A DNA stretch of 64,000 nt from Bradyrhizobium sp. Lineage in GTDB: Bacteria > Pseudomonadota > Alphaproteobacteria > Rhizobiales > Xanthobacteraceae. The notes under the pieces were generated by a model. That model was not told where the DNA came from, did no database searches, and saw nothing but the letters and a program-made list of their open reading frames with translations. Location of the stretch: assembly GCF_027451485.1 (NCBI RefSeq), contig NZ_DAIDJE010000200.1:1-64000 (forward strand), given 5' to 3'. Made by a program: the position numbers and the translations under genes. Position 1 is the stretch's first letter; each line of letters opens with the position of its first letter. Positions 17,850 to 26,595 of the stretch are shown here, piece by piece.

Positions 17850-18103
17850 GGGATCCTCCGTGGGTCTGAGTGAGGGCAGAACGTGAGAAGGCTGCTCTCG
17901 CCAAGTGCCCGATACGGGCGTCCTCTGCAACCCCTCCGCGGTTGGAATATTCCTTGACCGGCTAACAACGATCACCGCACTGCAACAGGATTTCACCTTA
18001 TTCAATTGTGATTCCGGCCCTGCGAAGGGCGATGCCCGGCACTCCCTCTCACCGCCGTTCGGTCCGATCGTCAAATCCGGCATGCGGTCATTGGAATTGC
18101 GAG

Positions 18104-19093
18104 CTACTCCACCTTGATCCCGGCTTCGCGGATCACGCGCCGCCAGCGCTCCTCCTCCGCCTGGACATACCGGTCGAGTGCCTGAGGCGGGAGCGCAACC
18201 GTCACCAGCCCTTCATTGATGCCGAGTTTCCTGAACGCCTCGGACTGAACGGCTGCTGCCGCCGACTTGTTGAGCCGCGCGATCACCTCGTCGGGCGCGC
18301 CGGCGGGTGCGAACAGCCCATACCAGCTCTCGGCCGCATAGCCCGTCACTCCGGCCTCGGCAACCGTGGGGAGTTGCGGGAAGGCGGGCGAACGCTCCGC
18401 CGATGTCACCGCGATCGCGCGCAACTGGCCACTTTCGACCAGCGAAGCGGCGCTCGCCACCGTCGTGAACATCACGTCGATCTGCCCGCTCATCAGATCA
18501 GTGATGGCCGGCGCAGCGCCCTTATAGGGTACGGCGATCAGCTTGACCTTGGCGAGGTCGTTGAACAACTCGCCGGCAAGGTGCGCTGATGTACCAACGC
18601 CGTAGGTCCCGAAGGTCATCTTGCCGGGACTGGCCTTCGCCGCTGCGATCAGATCTGCGACCGACCGAAGCGACGATTTCGGATTGACGACAACGAGATT
18701 GAAGGAGCGCGCGATCAGCGCGACGGCTGCGAAATCCTTGTGAGGATCGTAAGGGAGTTTCGCGTTCAGCGTCGCGTTGACCGCGTGCGAGAACGTTCCC
18801 ATCAACAGCGTATAGCCGTCCGGCTGGCTGACCGCGACGGCCTGCGTTCCGATGATGGTCCCTGCGCCCGGCCGATTCTCGACGAAGACGGAGGCGCCGA
18901 GGTCTTTTGCCATCTCCTGCGCCAGGATGCGCGCGACCGCATCGGTGCCGCCGCCGGGCGCAAACGGCACGACGATCCGGATCGGCTTATCGGGGTATGT
19001 TGCGGCAGCCGCAAGTCCGGTTGCGAGGGCAGTGAAACAAAGCGCGGCAAGTGGAAGTGCAAACGGCGTCGTCTTGCGGCGTGCAACGAACAT
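18104..19093 (-). CDS. Tripartite tricarboxylate transporter (Bug/TctC) substrate-binding protein
   Basis: A 329-residue periplasmic binding protein with a signal peptide (about 1-31, ending TGLAAA) and the Bug-family start YPDKPIRIVVPFAPGGGTDAVARILA. Further family blocks are VENRPGAGTIIGTQAVA, DGYTLLMG and VPYKGAAPAITDLMSGQIDVMF. No TctA/TctB membrane genes are nearby, so it is an orphan binding protein, as is common for this expanded family. It may serve a distant permease or a sensor. Confidence 0.88.
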   Translation of the reverse strand: MFVARRKTTPFALPLAALCFTALATGLAAAATYPDKPIRIVVPFAPGGGTDAVARILAQEMAKDLGASVFVENRPGAGTIIGTQAVAVSQPDGYTLLMGTFSHAVNATLNAKLPYDPHKDFAAVALIARSFNLVVVNPKSSLRSVADLIAAAKASPGKMTFGTYGVGTSAHLAGELFNDLAKVKLIAVPYKGAAPAITDLMSGQIDVMFTTVASAASLVESGQLRAIAVTSAERSPAFPQLPTVAEAGVTGYAAESWYGLFAPAGAPDEVIARLNKSAAAAVQSEAFRKLGINEGLVTVALPPQALDRYVQAEEERWRRVIREAGIKVE

Positions 19094-19204
19094 GGCGCCC
19101 TCCCGGCCCCCGGTTTTTGCGCCTTATAACAGATTTCAACTCACGCACGATGCCTGGCGCGGATCGACATGCCGCTGCCAGACGTTCGCCATGACGATGG
19201 CTGT

Positions 19205-20062
19205 CTATGTTCCCGTGGCGCGGGCGAACTCGATGTAGATTTCGCGCAGACGCTGGGCCAACGGTCCGGGCTTGCCGTCGGCAACCGGCTTGCCGTCGAT
19301 CTTCACCACCGGCTGCACGAAGGATGACGCGCTGGTGATGAAGGCTTCCTTCGCCTTTAGTGCCTCTTCGATCGTGAACGCCCGCTCCTCGATACGGAGC
19401 TGACGCTCTTCGGCAAGCTTCACCACCGCCTTGCGGGTGCAGCCCGGCAAAATCGCCGATGAATTCTCTCGCGTTACCAGCACGTCGTCCCTGGTGAGAA
19501 TAAAGGCCGAGGACGATCCGCCTTCCGTGACCTTGCCGTCCTCGATCATCCAGGCTTCGCCTGCGCCGGCTTCGGCCGCCGCCTGCTTGGCCAACACCTG
19601 CGCGAGCAGAGCCACGCTCTTGATGTCGCGCCGTGTCCAGCGGATATCGGGCACGGTGATGACGCCGATCCCGGACTTGGCGGACGCCGCATTCACGATG
19701 TCCTTCACCGAGGTGAACATCATCAGTGTCGGCTTGACGCCCTTCGGAAACGCGAAATCGCGTCCCACGTCGGCGCCGCGGGTGACCTGGATATAAACCA
19801 GGCCGTCCTTGAGCTGGTTGCGCGAGATCAGCTCATGCTGAATCTCCTTGATTCGCGCGATGGTCTCCGGCAGCGGCAGCCTGATCTCACCGACCGAACG
19901 CTCGAGCCGCGCGAGGTGCGATTCATTGTCGACCAGCTTGCCGTCGAGCACCGCGGAGACTTCGTAAATGCCGTCGGCGAACAGAAAGCCGCGGTCCAAA
20001 ATCGAGATTTTGGCTTCGCGGAGCGGCACGAAAGCGCCGTTGACGTAAGCGATCGGGTCCAA
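19205..20062 (-). CDS. dat: D-amino-acid transaminase (class IV PLP aminotransferase)
   Basis: A 285-residue fold-type IV aminotransferase. The catalytic PLP Lys is in RRDIKSVALLAQVLAK (K148), and the phosphate-binding region is KVTEGGSSSAF (E180). The N-terminal YVNGAFVPLREAKISILDRGFLFADGIYE is typical of D-alanine aminotransferases. It interconverts D-amino acids and 2-oxo acids, e.g. D-Ala and 2-oxoglutarate. It lies downstream of a polar amino-acid ABC operon but is separated by 181 bp with a hairpin, so co-transcription is uncertain. Confidence 0.82.
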   Translation of the reverse strand: MDPIAYVNGAFVPLREAKISILDRGFLFADGIYEVSAVLDGKLVDNESHLARLERSVGEIRLPLPETIARIKEIQHELISRNQLKDGLVYIQVTRGADVGRDFAFPKGVKPTLMMFTSVKDIVNAASAKSGIGVITVPDIRWTRRDIKSVALLAQVLAKQAAAEAGAGEAWMIEDGKVTEGGSSSAFILTRDDVLVTRENSSAILPGCTRKAVVKLAEERQLRIEERAFTIEEALKAKEAFITSASSFVQPVVKIDGKPVADGKPGPLAQRLREIYIEFARATGT

Positions 20063-20143
20063 ACCAGTTCTCCTGAGGTGCGGAAATCAAATTGATGAAA
20101 GCATATACGCAAAATGAAGGAGCGGATAAACCCCATGTCCGAC

Positions 20144-20178
20144 ATTCCGAAATGGTTCGATAGAACCAAATCGGGAAT
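20144..20178. other. Hairpin downstream of the amino-acid ABC operon
   Basis: Stem formed by ATTCCGA...TGGTTC and GAACCA...TCGGGAAT around a GATA tetraloop, with one bulge. It follows the last gene of the ABC operon and precedes the dat gene. There is no U-tract, so termination is not certain. Confidence 0.5.
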
Positions 20179-20243
20179 CCCGAGATTCTCCGACGTGCAA
20201 CTGAGCATGGGAGTTCACGCCAGGCACGCCCGGAATGACGCGC

Positions 20244-20975
20244 TCAATGCGACAGGATCTTCGACAGGAATTTTTGCGCGCGTTCGCTGCGCGGCTTGTT
20301 GAAGAACTCTTCCTTCTGGGCATCTTCGACGATCTCGCCCTGGTCCATGAAGATGACGCGGTTGGCGACCTTGCGGGCAAATCCCATTTCATGGGTTACG
20401 ACCATCATCGTCATGCCGTCGCGCGCGAGATCGATCATGACATCGAGCACCTCGCTGATCATTTCGGGATCGAGCGCCGAGGTCGGCTCGTCGAACAGCA
20501 TGGCGATCGGATCCATCGCCAAAGCCCGGGCGATCGCGACCCGCTGCTGCTGGCCGCCGGACAATTGCGCCGGATATTTCTGTGCGTGATCCTTCAGGCC
20601 CACGCGATCGAGCAGCTTCGACCCCTTCGCCATCGCTTCCGCATGCGACCGCCCGAGCACCTTTTCCTGCGCAAGGCAAAGGTTGTCGATGATACGCAAA
20701 TGCGGAAACAGTTCGAAATGCTGGAACACCATGCCGACACGGGAGCGCAGCTTTGGCAGATTTGTACGAGGGTCGCCGACCGAAATGCCGTCGACCGTGA
20801 TCGTCCCCTTCTGGAACGGCTCGAGGGCGTTGACGCATTTGATCAGGGTCGATTTGCCGGACCCCGACGGGCCGCAGACCACGACCACCTCACCCTTGGC
20901 GACGCTGGTGGTGCAATCCTTCAGTGCCTGAAACGCCGTGCCATACCATTTGTCGACGTGGCTGATCTCGATCAT
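20244..20975 (-). CDS. Polar amino-acid ABC transporter ATP-binding protein
   Basis: A 243-residue ATPase with Walker A GPSGSGKS (35-42), the signature LSGGQQQR, Walker [14 protein letters not shown] and the H-loop VVTHEMGFA. It has the [13 protein letters not shown]-terminus of the GltL/GlnQ/AapP class. The start at 20975 is preceded by GAGG; the longer frame to 21023 codes for repeat sequence. It is last in an operon with two permeases, a binding protein, a hydrolase and an SCP2-like protein, and energises glutamate/aspartate-type uptake. Confidence 0.92.
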   Translation of the reverse strand: MIEISHVDKWYGTAFQALKDCTTSVAKGEVVVVCGPSGSGKSTLIKCVNALEPFQKGTITVDGISVGDPRTNLPKLRSRVGMVFQHFELFPHLRIIDNLCLAQEKVLGRSHAEAMAKGSKLLDRVGLKDHAQKYPAQLSGGQQQRVAIARALAMDPIAMLFDEPTSALDPEMISEVLDVMIDLARDGMTMMVVTHEMGFARKVANRVIFMDQGEIVEDAQKEEFFNKPRSERAQKFLSKILSH

Positions 20976-20994
20976 GATAACCTCAACTGCCTGG

Positions 20995-21038
20995 GCATGA
21001 TCTTTCGGAAGGCCGCTTTCCAATTTTTCGGATCATGC
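20995..21038. repeat. GCATGATC-type palindromic repeat (copy 2)
   Basis: 44-bp imperfect palindrome between GCATGATC and GATCATGC, starting 1 nt after the stop codon of the permease gene at 21040 and ending 19 nt before the ATPase start. It has the same ends and placement as the 3759-3803 copy. Confidence 0.7.
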
Positions 21039-21039
21039 G

Positions 21040-21732
21040 CTAACGAACGATGGCGATGCGCGCCTGAAGGCGCCGCACGCCGAAAGACGCGATGCTGGAA
21101 ATGACGAAGTAGACCAGCGCCGCGAACAGGTACATCTCCACGAGCCGGCCGTCGCGTTGGGCCACCTTGCTGGCGGCGCCGAGAAAATCGGTGATCGACA
21201 GCACGTAAACCAGCGAGGTGTCCTGGAACAGCACGATGGTCTGCGTCAACAGCACCGGCAGCATGTTGCGGAAGGCCTGCGGCAGCACGACGTAACGCAT
21301 CGTTTGCCAATAGGTGAGGCCGAGAGCGGAAGCGGCCGCCGGCTGGCCCCTGGATATGGATTGGATGCCGGCGCGCATGATCTCGGCGTAATACGCCGCC
21401 TCAAACAGCGTGAAAGTGAGGAGCGAGGACTCAAAGGCGCCCACGCGTACCGGCCGCGACGCACCGGTCAGCCACTGCCCAATATAGGGGACGAGGAAGT
21501 AGAACCAGAAGATCACGAGCACCAGCGGCAGCGAGCGCATCAGGTCGACATAGAGCTGGGCAATGCGCGGCAGACCCCAGACGCCGGAAAGGCGCATCAT
21601 CGCGATCAGCGTGCCCCAGATAATGCCGCCGACAGTCGCCAGGCCGGTCAGCATCAGCGTGAACGTCATGCCGTCGAAAAAAAGATAGCCGAGCGAGCGG
21701 CGGATAACGTCGAAATCGAAATTGGCGAGCAT
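21040..21732 (-). CDS. Amino-acid ABC transporter permease (GltK-like)
   Basis: A 230-residue HEAAL-family inner-membrane permease. It has about five helices and the EAA loop ALGLTYWQTMRYVVLPQAFRNMLPVLLTQTIVLFQDTSLVYVLSI. It starts 4 nt after the stop of the other permease, and both together form the heterodimeric channel. A palindromic repeat separates it from the ATPase gene. Confidence 0.92.
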   Translation of the reverse strand: MLANFDFDVIRRSLGYLFFDGMTFTLMLTGLATVGGIIWGTLIAMMRLSGVWGLPRIAQLYVDLMRSLPLVLVIFWFYFLVPYIGQWLTGASRPVRVGAFESSLLTFTLFEAAYYAEIMRAGIQSISRGQPAAASALGLTYWQTMRYVVLPQAFRNMLPVLLTQTIVLFQDTSLVYVLSITDFLGAASKVAQRDGRLVEMYLFAALVYFVISSIASFGVRRLQARIAIVR

Positions 21733-21736
21733 CGGG

Positions 21737-22468
21737 CTATTTCCCGCTGATGTAGCCGGGGATCGCCACGCTGCGCTCGACGAAATGCATGACGATGACG
21801 ACGACGATGTTGATCAGAAGGTAGAGCACGGTCGCGGCTGTAAAGGCCTCGAACACCTGAAACGAGAATTCCTGCATTGCGCGCGCTGCGGCGGTCAGTT
21901 CGATCAGGCCGATGGTGAGCGCGACGGAGGTGTTCTTGATGGTGGACAGAAATTCCGAGGTCAGCGGCGGCAGGACGATACGGACGGCGATCGGCAGCAG
22001 TACGTAGCGATAGACCTGTGCCGTCCGCAAACCCAGTGCGGTCGCTGCCATTCGCTGGCCGCGCGGCAGCGAATTTATTCCGGCCCGCGTCTGCTCGGCC
22101 ACGCGTGCCGACATGAACAAGCCGGTGCCGATCGCGGCCGTGTAGAATGGCGCATTCGGCAACTGTTTCAGCCAAAGTCCCCAGGCGTGCGGGAGTAGTT
22201 CCGGCAGGACAAAGAACCACAGGAAGAGCTGCACCAGCAGCGGCATATTGCGGAAGAACTCGACATAGCAGAACCCGAATAAATTGGCGGGCTTTGACGG
22301 AAGCGTCCGCATCACGCCGACGATGGCGCCGGTTGCGAGCGCAATCACCCAGGCGGCGAGCGAAGTGACGATCGTCACCATCAGCCCGGACAACAGCATG
22401 TCGAGATAAGTGCCGGTCCCGTTCGGAGACGGCTCAAAGAAGATGTGCCAGTTCCAGTGATAGTTCAC
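21737..22468 (-). CDS. Amino-acid ABC transporter permease (GltJ-like)
   Basis: A 243-residue permease of the polar amino-acid family. It has an N-terminal NYHWNWHIFFEPSPNGTGTYLDMLLSGL periplasm-to-helix start, the EFFRNMPLLVQLFLWFFVLPELLP block and the EAA loop ALGLRTAQVYRYVLLPIAVRIVLPPLTSEF. I place the start at GTG 22468, preceded by GAGG. The open frame continues to 22597, but that part is Arg-rich and unlike the family. It is the first permease gene after a 387-bp gap from the binding-protein gene. Confidence 0.88.
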   Translation of the reverse strand: MNYHWNWHIFFEPSPNGTGTYLDMLLSGLMVTIVTSLAAWVIALATGAIVGVMRTLPSKPANLFGFCYVEFFRNMPLLVQLFLWFFVLPELLPHAWGLWLKQLPNAPFYTAAIGTGLFMSARVAEQTRAGINSLPRGQRMAATALGLRTAQVYRYVLLPIAVRIVLPPLTSEFLSTIKNTSVALTIGLIELTAAARAMQEFSFQVFEAFTAATVLYLLINIVVVIVMHFVERSVAIPGYISGK

Positions 22469-22855
22469 GGCCGCCTCGTTCCTAAGCCAAGTGTGGCCAC
22501 CAGGGCCGATCCAACAGAAGGCAGTGGTTTTCCTGTCATCTTCCCCGCCTCGGCCATGTCTGACACGACCATCCCTTTTTCTTCGAATTCGCTGCAAGGA
22601 TCGGGCCGCCGACCGGCCCGATCCGACATCACGCGATCGGAGTCCGGATGGAAGGAGTCCGATCGGCTCGCGTCACACCAAGCGCCGCCTGCGCGACGAA
22701 CCAAGGCACAACAACAGCAAGGCCCATCGCGCGTACGCGTGGCATCGGCATTCCCTGCTCCCGCGCACGGATCCGGAAAGGCGGGAACCGGTTCTCTGCA
22801 AAAAGCGTGGTCTCCAGGGCTCGACCCGAGGGATCATGCGCAAACAATCGTCGCC
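22469..22855 (-). other. Long untranslated spacer inside the ABC operon with two strong hairpins
   Basis: A 387-nt gap between the binding-protein stop and the first permease start. It holds a perfect 11-bp stem GGATCGGGCCG/CGGCCCGATCC (22598-22624) and a second stem CGATCGGA/TCCGATCG (22634-22665). No gene is credible. Such structures after a binding-protein gene usually stabilise the upstream message and reduce permease expression. Confidence 0.6.
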
Positions 22856-23770
22856 TCACATCGCCTTGTAGGAAGCCGGGTCGGGCGAATCGGAAGGATG
22901 GGCGAACTCATACTTCAGCTCGGGTCCGAGCGGCACCTTGAGATTGAGGCCCTTCGGCGGAATCTTTGCCATGAACCATTTGTTGTAGATCTTTTCGCCC
23001 TCGCCGCTCTTGTAGAGCGCTGCGGTCGCCGCATCGACCACCTTCTTGAACGGCACATCGTCCTTGCGCAACATGATGCCGTAGGGCTCCGGCTTGGAGA
23101 ACGCATCGGTGGAGATGACGTAGGCGTCCGGATCCTTGGAACTCGCGACAAAGCTGGCGAGAAGAATGTCGTCCATCACGAAGGCGACGGCGCGGTCGCT
23201 TTCCACCATCAGGAAGGCTTCGGCGTGGTCTTTCGCCGGGATGATGTTGATGCCGAGATTGCGCGCGGCATTGGCCTCGTTAAGCTGCTTGATGTTGGTG
23301 GTGCCGGAGGTCGAGACTACCGACTTGCCCTTCAGGTCATTGATCGAGTTGATGTGGCTCGCCTTCTTCGAGACGAAGCGGCTCGCCGTAAGGAAGTGGG
23401 TGTTGGTGAACCAGACCTGCTTCTCGCGCTCGGCGTTATTGGTGGTCGAGCCGCATTCGAGGTCGATGGTGCCGTTGGCCATCAGCGGAATACGGGTGGC
23501 CGACGTCACAGGGTTGAGCTTGACCTCCAGCTTGTCGAGCTTGAGCTCCTTCTTCACGGCATCGACGATCTTGTAGCAGATGTCCATGGCGTAGCCGACT
23601 GGCTTCTGATTGTCGTCGAGATAGGAGAAGGGAATGGAGGAATCGCGATAGCCGAGCGTGATCGTGCCGGTCTCCTTGATGTTCTTCAGCGTTCCCGTCA
23701 GTTCCTGCCCCATCGCCGGCCATGAGAGCGCAACGGCGAAGGCTGCGCCTGCAACAAGCGTTCGTTTCAT
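22856..23770 (-). CDS. Amino-acid ABC transporter substrate-binding protein (GltI-like)
   Basis: A 304-residue periplasmic protein with a signal peptide (MKRTLVAGAAFAVALSWPAMG). Its SBP_bac_3 domain begins LTGTLKNIKETGTITLGYRDSSIPFSYLDDNQKPVGYAMDICYKIVDAV, with the conserved block GTIDLECGSTTNNAEREKQVWFTNTHF. The DLECGSTTNN motif is typical of glutamate/aspartate binding proteins. The ATG at 23770 overlaps the stop of the hydrolase gene (ATGA). The open frame extending to 24091 is only the shadow of that hydrolase gene. Confidence 0.92.
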   Translation of the reverse strand: MKRTLVAGAAFAVALSWPAMGQELTGTLKNIKETGTITLGYRDSSIPFSYLDDNQKPVGYAMDICYKIVDAVKKELKLDKLEVKLNPVTSATRIPLMANGTIDLECGSTTNNAEREKQVWFTNTHFLTASRFVSKKASHINSINDLKGKSVVSTSGTTNIKQLNEANAARNLGINIIPAKDHAEAFLMVESDRAVAFVMDDILLASFVASSKDPDAYVISTDAFSKPEPYGIMLRKDDVPFKKVVDAATAALYKSGEGEKIYNKWFMAKIPPKGLNLKVPLGPELKYEFAHPSDSPDPASYKAM

Positions 23771-24645
23771 GAATGGACTCCCTGTTTGTCCGACTTGGAA
23801 TGATTTCGAATCTGGTCGAGGACGGGCGCGATGTAGCGGCGAAACTGTGCCGGGTTTTCGCTCATCGGAAAATGGCCGAGTTGCTCCATGATAGTGACGT
23901 GAGCGCCCTGGATAGCTGCTGCCGTACGGACCGTGTCTTCCGGCGTGCAGGAAAAATCGTATTCCCCGGTAAGCAGATAAAGCGGACAGGCGGCGGTGTC
24001 GATCCCCTCGAGACGCCCTCGCAGGTCGCCGTCGACCCGATAGAAGTAAAGGTCGCCCTTGAACACGCCGGGACCGCCCTGCTTGTAGCACCAGAGCGTC
24101 TCGGCTCGGGCGGCTTTCGGGCTTTGCGGCGCGATGAGGCCGGACACCAGGGCGGCGCAGACTTCGCCGCCGTGGACATCCGGCCGGTTGAGCCAGCTCG
24201 TATCATACCAAGGCGCCTGAAAATCGGCCGCTTCGAGCCCGATCAAGGCGCGAAATTCGCTTGCGTGTTCGATCGCAAGGTTGAGCACGATGCGGCCACC
24301 GATGGAGCAGCCCATCACCACGGGCTTGTCGAGTCTCAGTGCCCGGCAGAACGCCAGAATCGTTTCGGTGTAACGCGCGGTAGTGAGACGGTATTCCGAA
24401 CCATCCCAGCTTTCCGGCGGGTTCGATTTGCCATGCCATGGCATGTCGAATGCAATGATGCGGAAATGCCTTGCCAATTCCTCGTCGGCGAGCAGATGGC
24501 GCCATTGCCGCCCGTCCGAGCCGGCGGTGTGCAGGCAGACCAGAGGAATGCCTGCACCATTCTCCTCGAAATAAATCCGACAGTTTTCCCCGCCGACGTC
24601 GACATGGACGTAGCGGCCGGCGATCGGCTCGATCGCGCCACTCAT
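23767..24645 (-). CDS. Alpha/beta hydrolase
   Basis: A 292-residue alpha/beta-hydrolase. It has the oxyanion region PLVCLHTAGSDGRQWRHLL, the nucleophile elbow GCSIGGR, an acid in LLTGEYDFSCTPEDT and the catalytic His in MEQLGHFPMSENP. It probably cleaves an ester, amide or C-C bond. It is coupled by ATGA overlaps to the SCP2-like gene upstream and the ABC binding protein downstream. This suggests the imported compound or its ester is hydrolysed in the cytosol; that link is inference. Confidence 0.85.
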   Translation of the reverse strand: MSGAIEPIAGRYVHVDVGGENCRIYFEENGAGIPLVCLHTAGSDGRQWRHLLADEELARHFRIIAFDMPWHGKSNPPESWDGSEYRLTTARYTETILAFCRALRLDKPVVMGCSIGGRIVLNLAIEHASEFRALIGLEAADFQAPWYDTSWLNRPDVHGGEVCAALVSGLIAPQSPKAARAETLWCYKQGGPGVFKGDLYFYRVDGDLRGRLEGIDTAACPLYLLTGEYDFSCTPEDTVRTAAAIQGAHVTIMEQLGHFPMSENPAQFRRYIAPVLDQIRNHSKSDKQGVHS

Positions 24646-25058
24646 GCCGCCCTCCCCGGCGCGAAACGCGGCAGCGCCAGCAGATCCTTGAAATACTGCA
24701 AATGCGTCATGAAGGGATGCAGGTCGCCTTCGAGACTGGCCTCTTTCCGCTTGGTCAGCGCCAGAAGATCGTGCCAACCGGGCCGCGGCATCGGCTGCCA
24801 ATATTCCGCCCAGGCGGCAGATGACGCCCGGAAGGCAAAGCGCCAGGAACGCATCAACACGGGTGCCGCCGTCATATCGACGATGGCACCTTCGCGGATC
24901 GACACGTGAAAGGGATGATCGGCCGGCCCCAAAAGGCAGTCGCAGGTGAGCATGCGGCCGCGAACGACAAGGTCAGGCGTTCGGCCGAGCATTGCGGGAA
25001 TTCCGGCAAAAAGCTCGGCTATCGCAGCATCGCTGGCGCTTGACGACGTCATAGGCAT
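24642..25058 (-). CDS. SCP2 sterol-carrier-like domain protein
   Basis: A 138-residue protein whose pattern (LVVRGRMLTCDCLLG...HVSIREGAIVDM...FAFRASSAAWAEYW, then EASLEGDLHPFMTHLQYFKDLLAL) resembles bacterial SCP2-like lipid-binding folds; this assignment is by eye. It heads the hydrolase/ABC operon and its stop overlaps the hydrolase start (ATGA). It may present a hydrophobic substrate to the hydrolase. The upstream region is almost filled by a two-hairpin element. Confidence 0.55.
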   Translation of the reverse strand: MPMTSSSASDAAIAELFAGIPAMLGRTPDLVVRGRMLTCDCLLGPADHPFHVSIREGAIVDMTAAPVLMRSWRFAFRASSAAWAEYWQPMPRPGWHDLLALTKRKEASLEGDLHPFMTHLQYFKDLLALPRFAPGRAA

Positions 25059-25125
25059 TTATGGTCCGAACCTCTGGCCGTCGCAAGCCGACCTTGGGGC
25101 CGGAAGGCGCGGCTGCGCCACAACC

Positions 25126-25286
25126 GGTGTCCCGGTTCTGGCATTCGTACCATATCGCGGCAGGCAGCTTTACGAATGTCAGAACCACAGCGACACTTGC
25201 AAGCATCTGATTCTGGTGTGGCTTTGATACTGACGTTCCTACGAAGAACTCGCAATGACACTGGGACACGTCAGTGTCGCCACACA
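25126..25286. repeat. Two-hairpin intergenic element, unit U1 (T4 + T6)
   Basis: First hairpin at 25126-25197: arms GGTTCTGGCATTCGTA and TACGAATGTCAGAACC, outer GTGTC/GACAC, with an extra ACA in the right arm. After a linker of about 16 nt, the second hairpin at 25214-25286 has GTGTGGC-TTT-GATACTGACG pairing with CGTCAGTGTCGCCACAC, so the extra TTT is in the left arm. It ends 8 nt before the stop codon side of the frameshifted MFS gene. Confidence 0.75.
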
Positions 25287-25294
25287 AGTCACGG

Positions 25295-26579
25295 TTAATA
25301 CTTGCGCGCCGTCACCCGCGCCGTATGGATGGTCAAGAGCGTCGCCAGGCTCAGGGTCGCAACCGCTGTCAGGTAATAGCCGGGCGCGAGGGCGCCGATC
25401 AGGGCGAAACCGCCGAGCCATGTCATGGTCGCCGGCCCCATGCCGCCGAACAATGTGACACCAATATTATAGCCAAGGCCGAGCCCCGTCGCTCGCGTCG
25501 CCGCCGGCAGCAGTTCCGCCATCAAGGCCGCGAGCGGCCCGTAATAAAGCGCCTTCAGCGTCGACAGCCAGAACACCGCAAAGATGATCACCGCCGGCAC
25601 CGGATCTTTCGTGATCAGCAAGAACATCGGAAAGATCGAGAACAGAAGCAGGATATTGGCGGCGATCATATGCCGGGTCCGGCCGACCCGGTCGGAAATC
25701 ATCCCGGCAAAGGGCGTAAGGCCCGTCACCATGATGCCGCCGACGAAGGTCGCAGTGAAACCTGCGACGGGCGGCAAGTGGAAATTTTTGACCACATAGG
25801 TCGGCATGTAGATGATCAGATAGTTGACTGCGGTCGAGAGCGCGAGTGCGCCGATGCCGAGCAGGACGCGCGACTTCTGATTCAGGAATATCTCCTTCAC
25901 CGGCGAGCCCTGCGCGGCGGGCGGCGCGGTGGCATCTTCCAGGTGATTGCGGATATAGATGCCGATCGGGCCGATCAGGACGCCGAACAGAAACGGAATG
26001 CGCCAGCCCCAGGACGAGAGGTCTTCCGGTGCCATCCAGGCGGTGAGCACGACGCCGAAGCTCGAAGCCAGCAAATTGCTGAAGCCCTGGCTGGCAAATT
26101 GCCAGCTCGCGATGAAGCCGCGCCGGTCGGGCCGGTGCTCGACCAGAAAGGCCGTGGAACTGCCGAACTCGCCGCCTGCCGAAAATCCCTGCACCAACCG
26201 CGCCGCGATCACCGCAATCGGTGCCGAAATGCCGATGGTGCCAAAGGTCGGCATCACGGCGACCGCAAACGTGCCGAGCGTCATCAGCGCGACGGAGAAC
26301 AACAGCGAGGCTTTTCGCCCCCTGCGGTCGGCATAGGCGCCGAGCACAACCGATGGGACGTGCGAGGTAAGCGAGGCCGAACGTTCCGAAGGTCAGCAGC
26401 AGCGAGGTCCTCGGGTTGTCGTTCGGGAAGAACGCCCGCGAGATATAGACCGCGAAATAGCCGTAGACCGTGACGTCGTACCACTCGAGCGCATTGCCGA
26501 TCGAGGTCGCGACCACGAGCCGCGTGATGTTTTTCTCGACGCCGGCCTTCGATGCCTCGGCTGATGCCGTCACGGTCAT
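25295..26579 (-). pseudogene. MFS transporter (metabolite:H+ symporter type) with a frameshift
   Basis: Residues 1-77 are read from ATG 26579 (KNITRLVVATSIGNALEWYDVTVYGYF...FGLAYLARPIG). The remaining 350 residues continue in another frame, starting VVLGAYADRRGRKASLLFS and ending TARVTARKY. In the MHS family these two parts form one uninterrupted 430-residue permease. The break is at about 26348-26354, where a single base (26351) separates the ATC and GTT codons, so the change is +1 or -2. Either the gene is broken or the sequence has an error there; everything else in it looks intact. It lies 16 nt downstream of an M20 peptidase gene, suggesting uptake and hydrolysis of a peptide-like or acylated compound. 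Confidence 0.8.
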
Positions 26580-26595
26580 GCAATTTCTCTTCAGT

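Noticed and set aside
23771..24091. N-terminal extension of the ABC binding-protein frame
   Set aside because: The extension overlaps the hydrolase gene in another frame and would bury the clear signal peptide starting at 23770.
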